Assembly: GCA_964398785.1 (NCBI GenBank)
Contig: CAYNNQ010000010.1
Location: forward strand, 13,656 to 77,655
Source: CAYNNQ01 sp964398785
Lineage (GTDB): Bacteria > Desulfobacterota > Desulfovibrionia > Desulfovibrionales > Desulfonatronovibrionaceae
Reading direction: 5' to 3'
DNA: 64,000 bases
Shown here one piece after another: positions 51,535 to 60,456 of the stretch; the first letter of the stretch is position 1; each line of letters opens with the position of its first letter. Position numbers and translations under genes: made by a program. The notes under the pieces are model-generated. The model was not told where the DNA came from. It worked only from the letters and a program-made list of their open reading frames with translations, and made no database searches.

Positions 51535-52885
51535 AGAAACAGCAAGCTCCCCCTCTCTTTTGCTCGTGGACGACGAAAAAGCACTGCGCCTAATGATCAA
51601 GACAGTTATGGAAGATCAGGGCTGGCGGGTCCTGGAAGCTGAAAACGGCCTACAGGGACTGGAAACCCTAAACAAGGAAACCGTGCATGTCGCCCTGGTG
51701 GATATACGCATGCCCCACATGGATGGCATGGAATTTCTTTCCCGAGTACGGGATTACCCTTCACCACCCCCGATAATAATGCTTACAGCCTACGGATCGG
51801 TAAATTCAGCCGTGGAGGCCATGAAGCTGGGGGCTTTCGACTACCTGACAAAGCCGACTGACAACGAAGAGCTTGTAGCCCTTTTGACTCGAGCAGCGGA
51901 ATACGGCTCGTATTTGAAAATTTCCCAAGAAGGGCCTGAATTTACAGAACCCCGGGAAACTACAAGCAAAATGATCGGGCAAAGCACGGCCATGAGGGAA
52001 ATATTGGAGATAATATCCCGGGTAGGACCCAGTGAAGCGGCCGTGCTTGTTCAAGGGGAATCCGGAACCGGCAAGGAGCTTGTTGCCCAGGCCCTGCATG
52101 AAGCAAGCTCCCGGCATAAGGGGCCACTTGTGAAGGTAAACTGTGCAGCTCTTCCCGAAAACCTGTTGGAAAGCGAACTTTTCGGATATACGCGAGGGGC
52201 TTTTACCGGTGCAACTAAAAACAAGCCGGGACGCTTTCAGCTTGCGGAAAAAGGAACAATATTCCTGGATGAGATCGGCGAACTCCCTCTTACCCTGCAA
52301 GCCAAGCTACTGCGGGCTCTGCAGGAACATGAAGTGGAACCGCTTGGTGGAACTAAACCAGATAAAGTGGATGTTCGAGTGCTTGCGGCTACCAACAATG
52401 ACCTGGAAGAACTTATATCCAGAAAACTCTTTCGGGAAGACCTTTACTACCGCTTGAATGTAATAGAAATCAGACTCCCTCCCCTTCGAGAGAGAAAAGG
52501 GGACATTGCTGCGCTTGCCGCACATCTCCTGCAAAAGCTGGGGAGGAAAAACGAAAAAAAGACTCCGCGCCTTTCCCCACAATTCCTGCAGGCACTGAAA
52601 GAATATTCTTGGCCGGGAAACATCCGGGAACTGGAAAACGTACTGGAAAGAGCGCTTGTCCTGTGCAACGGAGAGACATTGCAGACCGAAGATTTGCCCT
52701 CAAAAATATTGTCCGGGGAAAAAGAAAGACCTTCGGCCGAAAGCCTGGAAGAAGCGGAGAAGGACACTCTAATTAAGGCCCTGGAGGCCAATGATTATCA
52801 TCGGGAAAAGACCGCCGACTCGCTGGGCATAAGCAGGCGGAATCTGCAGTACAAACTGAGAAAATACGGTCTGTCCCGGCGCTGA
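51527..52885 (+). CDS. ZraR-like sigma-54 response regulator
   Basis: The 452-residue activator has a receiver domain with phospho-acceptor D59 (VALVDIRMPHMDG). The AAA+ domain has GESGTGKE and GAFTGA. The C-terminal Fis-type helix-turn-helix is REKTADSLGISRRNLQYKLR. It should bind the inverted repeat at 49101-49124 and activate the sigma-54 promoter at 49174, making the locus self-contained. It overlaps the kinase gene by 8 bases. It is the last gene of the unit; aroC converges on it after 53 bases. Confidence 0.92.
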   Translation: MNRETASSPSLLLVDDEKALRLMIKTVMEDQGWRVLEAENGLQGLETLNKETVHVALVDIRMPHMDGMEFLSRVRDYPSPPPIIMLTAYGSVNSAVEAMKLGAFDYLTKPTDNEELVALLTRAAEYGSYLKISQEGPEFTEPRETTSKMIGQSTAMREILEIISRVGPSEAAVLVQGESGTGKELVAQALHEASSRHKGPLVKVNCAALPENLLESELFGYTRGAFTGATKNKPGRFQLAEKGTIFLDEIGELPLTLQAKLLRALQEHEVEPLGGTKPDKVDVRVLAATNNDLEELISRKLFREDLYYRLNVIEIRLPPLRERKGDIAALAAHLLQKLGRKNEKKTPRLSPQFLQALKEYSWPGNIRELENVLERALVLCNGETLQTEDLPSKILSGEKERPSAESLEEAEKDTLIKALEANDYHREKTADSLGISRRNLQYKLRKYGLSRR

Positions 52886-52938
52886 ATTCCGCATATCCGG
52901 ACAAAAGCCCTTAACCGGCCGCAAACATACTCGCTACC

Positions 52939-54006
52939 CTATTGCGACTCCAAGGGCACGCGGGAAGTTTGCAGCATATACATATCCGCCAGGGTCAAAA
53001 GGACCATGGACTGCAATACCGGAACTATACGCGGAATAGCGCAGATGTCGTGGCGACCTCCCACATTTATTCTTTTCTCGCTTCCTTTGGCGTCCACGGT
53101 TTGCTGTTTTTGAGCCACCGAGGGTATGGGCTTTACTCCCACACGGAGATCAATATCCTGTCCGCTGGAGATGCCGGCCAAGACCCCCCCCGCATTATTG
53201 CTCAAAAAACCCTCGCGGGTCATAAAATCATTGTTCCTGCTCCCTAGACTCCGGGAGGATTCGAACCCGGCCCCCACTTCAACTCCTTTGACGGCACCCA
53301 CCCCCATCAGGGCATATGCCAGCCGGGCATCCAGTTTGTCCATAACCGGTTCTCCCCACCCGGGAGGCACGCCAGTAGCCCGGACATGGACTATTCCTCC
53401 CAGCGAATCCCCCTGTTCGCGGACTTCCCGGACCCTTTTTTCCCATGCCGGAACCACTTCATCGCTGGCAGCGAAATAAGGACGGTCTGGCGCTCCCTGC
53501 AAGGAAAAACCCTCTGCTGGGATCCCTCCCATTTCTGTGGTGCATGCCCCGACCTCGACTCCCGCCTTTCTGAGAAGAGCCCGGGCCACTGCCCCGCCCG
53601 CTACACGGGAAACGGTTTCCCGGCCGGAGGAACGCCCCCCTCCACGGTGATCCCGTATCCCGTACTTGGCTTGGTAAGTAAAGTCTCCGTGACCGGGGCG
53701 ATATACGTCCCTCAGATGGGAATAATCCGAACTTTTTTTTTCCTCGTTCAAGACGTAGAAACCTATGGATGTGCCTGTGGTCCAACCTTCAAAAATTCCG
53801 GACAAAACCCGCACCCGATCCTTTTCCCTTCTGGAGGTGCTGGCTCCGCCTTGCCCCGGACGCCTTGCATCCAATTCCCTTTGTATATCTTCCTCGCTCA
53901 AGGAAATCCCCGGCGGACAACCTTCTATTATCCCTCCCAGACCGGGACCATGCGATTCCCCGAAAGTGGTCAGCCTAAATATTCTGCCCAAGCAGTCCCC
54001 GCTCAT
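52939..54006 (-). CDS. aroC: Chorismate synthase
   Basis: AroC makes chorismate, using reduced FMN. The 355 residues carry the family signatures GESHGPGLGGIIEGCPPGI near the start, HRGGGRSSGRETVSRVAGGA at about 119-138, and the C-terminal RHDICAIPRIVPV. Length is typical. aroK precedes it by 27 bases on the same strand, giving an aromatic-acid pair. A segment of the opposite strand near 53262 mimics a tRNA T-arm but is protein-coding here. Confidence 0.97.
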   Translation of the reverse strand: MSGDCLGRIFRLTTFGESHGPGLGGIIEGCPPGISLSEEDIQRELDARRPGQGGASTSRREKDRVRVLSGIFEGWTTGTSIGFYVLNEEKKSSDYSHLRDVYRPGHGDFTYQAKYGIRDHRGGGRSSGRETVSRVAGGAVARALLRKAGVEVGACTTEMGGIPAEGFSLQGAPDRPYFAASDEVVPAWEKRVREVREQGDSLGGIVHVRATGVPPGWGEPVMDKLDARLAYALMGVGAVKGVEVGAGFESSRSLGSRNNDFMTREGFLSNNAGGVLAGISSGQDIDLRVGVKPIPSVAQKQQTVDAKGSEKRINVGGRHDICAIPRIVPVLQSMVLLTLADMYMLQTSRVPLESQ

Positions 54007-54033
54007 AGATGCTCCCCCGGATTTAAAATTCAG

Positions 54034-54579
54034 CTAGGCGTGCTCTTCCACAATTGATTCTATCTCCTCAATCAAATCCTCAACACCCATTTCCGCATCC
54101 AAGACATAATCCGCACACTCCATGTACAAGGGAAATCTTCTGTTAAAAACCCCTTCAAATTCCTCCAGCGTATCCCTTCCCGAGAGGGATGGCCGCATTT
54201 CCGGATCCTCATCCCTGCGCAGCCTGTCCACAAAAACGGAAACGGGTCCGGATAAAAAAAACACCCTGCCCGCTCTTTGTAAAATCTCCCGGTTCTTTTC
54301 TTTTTCCACGATCCCCCCGCCGGTGGCGACCACCTGCCTAAAAGAACCAAGAATCTGTTCAAGAAAAACGGTTTCCTGCCTGCGGAACTCCTCCCAGCCT
54401 TTATTCTCCACAATCGCGGCTATACTTTTTCCCACCCGGTGCACGATCTCTTCATCCATATCCCCAAAAGACCAACCCCAGCGCATTGCCAGGGCCCTGC
54501 CCAAGCTGCTCTTGCCACTGGCCCGGGGGCCGATAAGGTATATATTGTCCGTTCGCCTTGCAGGTATTCCTTCGCTCAT
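54034..54579 (-). CDS. aroK: Shikimate kinase
   Basis: Shikimate kinase phosphorylates shikimate in the aromatic pathway. The 181 residues show the P-loop GPRASGKSS near residue 16, the shikimate-binding DMDEEI, ATGGGIV, and the LID-like RPSLSG. The ATG at 54577-54579 overlaps the previous stop (ATGA), a coupled start. The longest frame begins at 54630 inside the methyltransferase gene and is less likely. It lies between a TrmH-family methyltransferase and aroC. Confidence 0.92.
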   Translation of the reverse strand: MSEGIPARRTDNIYLIGPRASGKSSLGRALAMRWGWSFGDMDEEIVHRVGKSIAAIVENKGWEEFRRQETVFLEQILGSFRQVVATGGGIVEKEKNREILQRAGRVFFLSGPVSVFVDRLRRDEDPEMRPSLSGRDTLEEFEGVFNRRFPLYMECADYVLDAEMGVEDLIEEIESIVEEHA

Positions 54580-55184
54580 TTCCTGATCCACTTTTGAAAA
54601 AATTTCTCCCGCTGGACACTGGAAAGACACCTTTCCCGCAATAGCCCCGCCTCCTTGCGCTGCCTCCAGGCTTCATACAGGATCACGGCTGCGGCCACGG
54701 AGACATTGAAGCTCTGGACCATGCCCTGCATGGGAATATATACTTCCTTGTCGCTTGCTTTTTCCATATCCCGGTCAATCCCTCTGTGCTCATTGCCCAG
54801 GACAACGGCCGTGGGCAGAGTGAAGTCAATGTCCGTCAGGCTTGCGGAGCCTTCTGCAAATCCGGTGCACAGGATCTGTTTTCCTCGGGATTTAATATCC
54901 GCTACTAGGCCGGAGGCACTAGTATGTCTGGAAATGTCCACCCATTTTTTGGCTGAGGCCGAGGATTTTTTCCCCAGATAAGGGAAATTCTCATGGGTGT
55001 ACAAAAGATGGACGAAATGAACACCGAAAGCGTCGCAACTGCGCAAGATAGCCGAAACATTGTGCGAATCGTGTATATTGTTCATAACCAGGGCCAGATC
55101 ACTCTGCCTCTGATTCAGAACCGACCGGATGCGCTCTTTCCTGCAGGCGGTCCGATGGGCCGCGCGATCATTCATCTCACACAT
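54576..55184 (-). CDS. TrmH/SpoU-family RNA 2'-O-methyltransferase
   Basis: The 202-residue protein has the three SpoU motifs: NNIHDSHNVSAILRSCDAFG, TAVVLGNEHRGI and IPMQGMVQSFNVSVAAAVIL. These form the trefoil knot that binds SAM. Family members methylate ribose 2'-OH in tRNA (TrmH, G18) or rRNA. The sequence resembles TrmH most. It overlaps tlyA by 8 bases and aroK by 4, so the genes are translationally coupled. Confidence 0.88.
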   Translation of the reverse strand: MCEMNDRAAHRTACRKERIRSVLNQRQSDLALVMNNIHDSHNVSAILRSCDAFGVHFVHLLYTHENFPYLGKKSSASAKKWVDISRHTSASGLVADIKSRGKQILCTGFAEGSASLTDIDFTLPTAVVLGNEHRGIDRDMEKASDKEVYIPMQGMVQSFNVSVAAAVILYEAWRQRKEAGLLRERCLSSVQREKFFQKWIRK

Positions 55185-55920
55185 ACGTACAATACATCAA
55201 ATATTCCTGATTCCCTTTGGGCCCCAAAACGCTTGAGGCTACCTTTCCCCGGAATTTTAATCCCAAATCTCGGACCGCAAAATCGGCTATACCCTCCACT
55301 GTCTGCTCAATCGTTTGCAAACAGCGAACCACTCCCTTGGGGGCATTGCCCCGGGACACCTCGAACTGCGGCTTGACCAGGGCCACAATGTCCGCTTCTC
55401 TCCTGAGGAACTTCAAGGCGGGGGGAAGAGCAGTCCGCAAGGAAATGAACGAGCAATCCAAAAGCAAGAAGCCCACCTTTTCCGGAAGGAGATCAGCAGG
55501 GGCATGACGGATATTCACGCGTTCCAGATTAACCACTCGTTCATCCAGGCGCAGATTATAATCTAGTTGGCCGTAGCCGACATCCAATGCATAGACTCTG
55601 CGTGCCCCATACTGCAAAGCACAATCTGTAAACCCCCCGGTGGATGCTCCCACATCCAGAACCACTCTTTCGCGGAAGTCCAAGGAAAAACTCTCTATAG
55701 CGGTTTCCAGTTTATACCCGCCGCGACTGACAAAGCGTTCCGGTCTCACAAGTCGGAGTTCGGTATCCGCGTGAAGGAGCTGCCCGGGCTTGGAGACCAA
55801 ATGTTCTCCCTTTTCCCCGCGCATATAAACCTTACCGGCCATGATCAATCTTTTGGCCTTTTCTCGTGAATTACAGCCGCTCTGCATATGGACCAGATAA
55901 TCGGCCCGAACTTTGTCCAT
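55177..55920 (-). CDS. TlyA-family rRNA methyltransferase
   Basis: The 247-residue protein joins an N-terminal S4 RNA-binding domain (about 1-60: RADYLVHMQSGCNSREKAKR) to an FtsJ-like methyltransferase fold. SAM-binding is shown by VLDVGASTGGFTDCALQYGA, and ALDVGYGQLDYNLR and VKPQFEVSRG follow. TlyA methylates rRNA riboses in other bacteria and was first annotated as a hemolysin. A hemolytic role is not supported by sequence. A repeat A copy lies directly upstream. Confidence 0.9.
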   Translation of the reverse strand: MDKVRADYLVHMQSGCNSREKAKRLIMAGKVYMRGEKGEHLVSKPGQLLHADTELRLVRPERFVSRGGYKLETAIESFSLDFRERVVLDVGASTGGFTDCALQYGARRVYALDVGYGQLDYNLRLDERVVNLERVNIRHAPADLLPEKVGFLLLDCSFISLRTALPPALKFLRREADIVALVKPQFEVSRGNAPKGVVRCLQTIEQTVEGIADFAVRDLGLKFRGKVASSVLGPKGNQEYLMYCTYV

Positions 55921-55932
55921 TTTCGCTAATTA

Positions 55933-56117
55933 GTTCTTATCCGGAGATTCAAAAATTTCCGGGTTTAGAAAAATCACGTTTCCCATTCGGAAACGTGATT
56001 TTTTCCTGTTTAACAAGGAAATTAAGTAATCAGGAGCGAGCGTATCTTAATACGTGATCCAATACTTACGAAAATTGAGGCCGTTAAAATGGAAAAGGGC
56101 CATTTCCGAATGGAAAC
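55933..56117 (+). repeat. Family A MITE-like element, copy 6
   Basis: This 185-bp copy is preceded by TA (55931-55932). The right-hand base pair is TT, so one side of the duplication is altered. It lies just upstream of tlyA and downstream of glgP, both on the minus strand. Confidence 0.82.
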
Positions 56118-56411
56118 TTCTATGAGGGTTGGTCAAGTACTCCCTCAAATTTTTGTGTATGTTTTTATTTTCTTAATGGATTTTTGGCACGGAGCTTGGA
56201 ATGTAAGATTTTCAATTTATCCTGCGATTTCAAGATCCGTGACAAAAATCATACCTTAAAAGTTCTTTGATCTTATTCGGCAGATTTCCTTTGAAGTTCT
56301 GAGTTATTCGCCCGAACTACCTTCTATCCGTGCCAACTAGAGTTGAACACCTAATGCCTTAATACGCCAATGAGGCGAAGGAAAACCTGTTAAGAAGATG
56401 CCCCATCTAAT
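56118..56411. other. Intergenic region downstream of glgP
   Basis: This stretch of 294 bases shows no open frame of note. It has GAGGG (56124) and CCCTC (56141) arms followed by AAATTTTTG, a weak possible terminator. It also holds a partial sigma-54-like TTTGGCACGGAGCTTGG at about 56183, with no gene downstream in that direction. Confidence 0.4.
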
Positions 56412-58982
56412 CTAATTATCCGAAGCCCAGCTGATAAGTCCCAGACAATGCGGATCCAACAAAAGGGGATGATGGGGCAGGGCGCGCACGGTATACCCGA
56501 AACGGCCGGTCATATCCGGTGCAACCTTGCCGTTGTAAACTGTCCATCCATCCGGAGTGCTCCCCACAACGTTCATGCGCACAGTTTTCCTGTTGGCGAA
56601 ATTACCTTCAAAATCCACCTCGCCGGCGTAAATTTCCACGCTGACATCCTCGGGCTCCAGCCCGTTCAGATATACTTCCGCGTTCACTTCTATTTCCTGA
56701 CCGGGATATATTTCTCTGTCCATACCGGATTTCACATTACGGATCTTTATTTCTCCCCATTTGGTCATAAGATCCATTCGCCACGCCGCCAAATCCTTTG
56801 CCGGCTGATACCCGTCCTGAATAAGCCGGTCATAATTGTCTACAGCTGGTTTGTATGCCTGTTGCACATAATCGACCACCATCCTGTGGGCGTTAAAATA
56901 GGGGGCCAAGTGCATAAAGCCGTTTTTCATCTTTTGAATCCATTCCCGGGGCAGATTGCCATGCCCCCTTTCATAAAACATGGGGATCAAATCGTTTTCC
57001 AACGTGTTGTATAAAACCTGACTTTCAATAAAATCCTGGTATTCCTTATCCTCGTATTCTTCCCCGTTACCAATGGACCAGCCCACGTCCGCTCCTGACT
57101 CGCAGGCTTCCACCCACCAGCCGTCTACGGCACTGAAATTCAAAACTCCGTTGGCCACGGCCTTCATTCCACTCGTCCCGCATGCCTCCAGGGGCCGCCG
57201 GGGGGTGTTCAGCCATACATCACATCCCTGGAGCATATACTCCGCCACTTCCAGATCATAATCCTCAATGAAGACGAGACGATTGCGGCTTTCCTCTGAA
57301 CGGCAGAGCTGTAATATTTCCTGGATGATCTTTTTCCCTTCCACGTCCTTAGGGTGGGCTTTTCCGGCAAATATGAACTGAACCGGGTATTTCTTGCTGT
57401 TCACTATCTGCAGCAATCTCTTGGTATCCTTCAATATCAGATTTGCCCGTTTATATGTAGCAAATCTGCGGGCAAAGCCGATAGTCAGAGCAGTGGGGTC
57501 CAAGACCTCTTCCGCCTTTTGCAAATCATAGCGTTTTCCGTTTCGGGCCAGAACCTGCTCCTGCAAACGAGTACGGACAAAATCCACCAGCCTCTCCCGC
57601 AAGCGTTCGTGAGTCCTCCACAACTCGGCCTCGGGCAGGCTTTCCGCCTGTTTCCAGACTCTCTCGCAATCCGGGTCTTCCCGCCAGTTCGCCCCCAGAT
57701 AGCGGTCAAACAGATCAGATATATCCGGAGCCACCCAGGTAGGTATATGCACTCCGTTGGTGATTGCCCCTATAGGTACGTCATCCACGGGGTATCTGGC
57801 CCAGACCCTTTTCCACATATTCTGGGAAACCTTTCCGTGCAACTGACTGACTCCATTGTTAAACCGGGAAAGGCGCAAAGCAAGGACGGTCATGCAGAAA
57901 GGCTCCTGATCATCCCGCGGATCCTCTCGTCCGAGAGCCAAAAGCACCTTAAAGGCCAGCCCTAATTTCTGGGCATATTCCTCAAAGAAGCGCTGCATAA
58001 GGTCGGGGGTAAAACGGTCATTCCCGGCGGGGACCGGCGTATGGGTAGTAAAGACACTGCTGGAAGCGATTATTTCCTGGGCCGCTTCAAAAGAAAGGCC
58101 GTGTTCGCTCATAAAGCTGCGGATCCGCTCCAGACCGGCAAAAGCCGAATGCCCCTCGTTCATGTGAATAACTTTCGGGCTGAGATCCAACGCGCGCAAA
58201 GCGCGGACGCCGCCTACACCCAGTACAATCTCTTGCTTCAAACGCATTTCCCAGTCCCCGCCGTACAGTTGACTGGTTATCTGCCGGTCCTGTGACGAAT
58301 TGGTCTCCAAATTGGTGTCCAAAAGATAAAGGTCCACTCGCCCCACCCGGGCCCGCCAAATCCGAGCATGGACATCACTTCCTTCCAAATCCACGGAAAT
58401 CGTTAGGGGATTGTTGTCTTCATCACGGACCAGAGAAAGAGGCATCTGTTCGAAATCATTGATCGGATAACGTTCCTGCTGCCAGCCATCACTGGTCAGA
58501 TGCTGTCGGAAATATCCATGCTGATAGCATAGCCCGACCCCAACCAGGGGGAGATTCAAATCGCTCGAGGACTTAAGGTGATCCCCGGCCAAAACGCCCA
58601 GTCCGCCGGAATAAACAGACAGGCACAGGGAGATCCCGTACTCCGCACTGAAATAGGCCACCACCGGACTCCCCTCTCCCAGATCCGTATCCAGATGGGA
58701 GGATTCCTCCATTTTATAATTATCCAGTTGCTTATATACTGTATTCAATCGTTCCAGAAAAAAGGAGTCCTGGCTCAATTCTTCCAGCACTCTTTGATCC
58801 AAATGATTCAAGAACCAGACCGGGTTGCTCCTGCTCTTTTTCCACAGTTGCAGATCCATTTGGCTGAAAAGATCGTGTATGTCATGTTTCCAAGTAAACC
58901 AGTAATTGTAGGCCAAATCCCACAGGGGAGAAAGCTCCTCAGGTAGATGTGGAATCACGCTGTATATTTGCAAAGGCCACAT
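56412..58982 (-). CDS. glgP: Alpha-glucan phosphorylase (GT35)
   Basis: GlgP releases glucose-1-phosphate from glycogen or maltodextrin using PLP. The 856-residue protein is of the glycogen-phosphorylase group with an N-terminal extension: DLAYNYWFTWKHDIHDLFSQ and FSAEYGISLCLSVYSGGLGV. PLP binding is seen in RPLEACGTSGMKAVANGVLN. Other conserved segments include VIHMNEGHSAFAGLERI and TNGVHIPTWV. A C-terminal domain of about 100 residues follows. It is a single-gene unit with no glgB or glgC near. Confidence 0.95.
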   Translation of the reverse strand: MWPLQIYSVIPHLPEELSPLWDLAYNYWFTWKHDIHDLFSQMDLQLWKKSRSNPVWFLNHLDQRVLEELSQDSFFLERLNTVYKQLDNYKMEESSHLDTDLGEGSPVVAYFSAEYGISLCLSVYSGGLGVLAGDHLKSSSDLNLPLVGVGLCYQHGYFRQHLTSDGWQQERYPINDFEQMPLSLVRDEDNNPLTISVDLEGSDVHARIWRARVGRVDLYLLDTNLETNSSQDRQITSQLYGGDWEMRLKQEIVLGVGGVRALRALDLSPKVIHMNEGHSAFAGLERIRSFMSEHGLSFEAAQEIIASSSVFTTHTPVPAGNDRFTPDLMQRFFEEYAQKLGLAFKVLLALGREDPRDDQEPFCMTVLALRLSRFNNGVSQLHGKVSQNMWKRVWARYPVDDVPIGAITNGVHIPTWVAPDISDLFDRYLGANWREDPDCERVWKQAESLPEAELWRTHERLRERLVDFVRTRLQEQVLARNGKRYDLQKAEEVLDPTALTIGFARRFATYKRANLILKDTKRLLQIVNSKKYPVQFIFAGKAHPKDVEGKKIIQEILQLCRSEESRNRLVFIEDYDLEVAEYMLQGCDVWLNTPRRPLEACGTSGMKAVANGVLNFSAVDGWWVEACESGADVGWSIGNGEEYEDKEYQDFIESQVLYNTLENDLIPMFYERGHGNLPREWIQKMKNGFMHLAPYFNAHRMVVDYVQQAYKPAVDNYDRLIQDGYQPAKDLAAWRMDLMTKWGEIKIRNVKSGMDREIYPGQEIEVNAEVYLNGLEPEDVSVEIYAGEVDFEGNFANRKTVRMNVVGSTPDGWTVYNGKVAPDMTGRFGYTVRALPHHPLLLDPHCLGLISWASDN

Positions 58983-59499
58983 ATATAAACCTCCTTCTGG
59001 AAGCCAAATTCCATTTGTTGCCCCAAAACGCTAATCACGGACTCGGGCCACAGGTCCGCAGGAGTAGGCAAAAAGCACCTCTCTAAACCTCTTTGCCAAT
59101 GAAAACCCAAAAAGGCAAGCCGCAAATACTAAGCGTCACCCCGTGTAAAAGGTCCCCCGGGCAGCCGCAGGAGGGCAAGGAAATTAGTGGCGGCAGAACT
59201 GGCCAAGAAGCAGAAACTCTTGCCAGCAACTGCAAAGCTAATGGACCGGGGCAAAAGCAGGGAAGAATTATAGTTGAAAAAAGATGTTTTTTGGGGCATA
59301 ATCTAAGTTTGTTGTCCCTTTGTGGTCTGGAACATCCAAATTGGCAAAAGCTTGCTTTGAATCAGCAAAGCAAATTTTTTCCAATCCATGGATCCGGCCC
59401 ACAAAATTTAAAAAAATGAACAAGCACCGCTTATTTTAAAACAATTTCCACGGCCAATACAAACACTCAAAGCTATTTAGCCCCGAGCAATCCAAGAAA
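58983..59499. other. Intergenic region upstream of glgP and dut
   Basis: The 517 bases before family B copy 2 hold no supported gene. Frames are short and unlike coding sequence. The part next to 58982 should hold the glgP promoter. No clear hairpin or RNA gene was found. Confidence 0.5.
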
Positions 59500-59624
59500 A
59501 GACACAACTGCAAAAAGTCGAATGCTGGAGTCAATCGCACAGATCAAGCCTTGTAAATCTCTGGTTTTATTTAATTTCCAACTCAAAACCCAACACTGCC
59601 TGCAAAAACAAATTTTTTGCAGGC
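59500..59624 (+). repeat. Family B repeat, copy 2
   Basis: This intact copy starts AGACACAACTGCAAAAAGTC and ends with the hairpin GCCTGCAAAAA/TTTTTGCAGGC (59598-59624). It ends 19 bases before the dut ATG. It gives the empty-site reference for copy 3, which has a family A insertion. Confidence 0.8.
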
Positions 59625-59643
59625 GCTTCATAAAAGGCAAAAT

Positions 59644-60108
59644 ATGTTCATTCCCCGGATAAAAGTAAGGATCAAATATTTGAATTCGCTTCCCAGGACA
59701 CGGGAAGTAAGTTATGCCACGGACAAATCTGCAGGAGTTGATCTCAGGGCATGTATTCCCGAAGAGAAAGTAACTCTGGAACCAGGAGAACGTTATCCTT
59801 TCCCCACGGGTATCAGTATTCAGATAGACTCCCCGGGCATTGCTGGATTCATTTTTTCCCGCAGCGGACTGGGCACCAAAAAAGGAGTGGTAGTCAGCCA
59901 AGGGGTGGGAGTGATAGATCCGGACTATCGCGGTGAAATCATTGTTTCCCTGCTCAATTCATCCCAGGAGAAAAGGACGATTGCCCGTAGCCAGAGAATT
60001 GCCCAGCTCCTTTTCATGCCCATCTATCAAGCCGATTTTGTTCCCGTCGAAAGATTGGAGAACACCTCGCGCGGAGAAGGGGGATTCGGGCACACCGGGG
60101 AAAATTGA
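59644..60108 (+). CDS. dut: dUTP diphosphatase
   Basis: Dut hydrolyses dUTP to dUMP to keep uracil out of DNA. The 154-residue trimeric-type protein shows motif 1 SAGVDLRA, motif 2 FSRSGLGTKKG, motif 3 GVGVIDPDYRGEI and motif 5 TSRGEGGFGHTG. The ATG at 59644 begins MFIPRIKVR and has AAGG upstream; a frame 27 bases longer includes part of repeat B and is rejected. A repeat B copy lies 20 bases before the start and may carry its promoter. Confidence 0.95.
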   Translation: MFIPRIKVRIKYLNSLPRTREVSYATDKSAGVDLRACIPEEKVTLEPGERYPFPTGISIQIDSPGIAGFIFSRSGLGTKKGVVVSQGVGVIDPDYRGEIIVSLLNSSQEKRTIARSQRIAQLLFMPIYQADFVPVERLENTSRGEGGFGHTGEN

Positions 60109-60121
60109 TCAGCTCGAGCAC

Positions 60122-60433
60122 AGACGCAACTGCAAAAAGTCGAAGGCTGGAATCAAATGTATAGATTAAATCCTGCAAGACTCTGATTTTACTTAGTTCT
60201 TATCCGGAAATTCAAAAATTTCCGGGTTTAGAAATATCACGTTTTTAATTCGGAAAGGAGATTTTTTCCTGTTTAACAAGGAAATTAAGTAATTAGGAGC
60301 GAGCGTATCTTAATACGTGATCGAATAATTACGAAAATTGACACCGTTAAAATGGAAAAGGGCCATTTCCGGATGGAAACTACTTAACACTTAACAACTT
60401 AACACTGCCGGCAAAAACATACTTTTTGCAGGC
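60122..60433 (+). repeat. Family B repeat, copy 3, interrupted by a family A element
   Basis: The left half (60122-60195) matches copy 2, starting AGACGCAACTGCAAAAAGTC. The right half resumes at 60381 and ends in the hairpin GCCGGCAAAAA/TTTTTGCAGGC (60407-60433). Removing the A element and one TA restores a sequence equal in length to copy 2 across this interval (27 bases from TA to GCC in both). It ends 23 bases before the argD start. Confidence 0.8.
60196..60380 (+). repeat. Family A MITE-like element, copy 7 (nested in family B)
   Basis: This 185-bp copy has TA on both sides (60194-60195 and 60381-60382). It sits inside a family B repeat, and that empty-site comparison fixes its ends exactly. 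It is also close to the consensus, which suggests recent insertion. Confidence 0.9.
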
Positions 60434-60456
60434 ACATCAGCACGAGGAAAACGGTA

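Noticed and set aside
53250..53285. tRNA-like T-arm (complement GGGTTCGAATCC)
   Set aside because: It lies inside the well-conserved aroC coding region and no acceptor stem or anticodon arm can be built around it.
56183..56200. Sigma-54-like TTTGGCACGGAGCTTGG
   Set aside because: The -12 GC is missing and no + strand gene follows.
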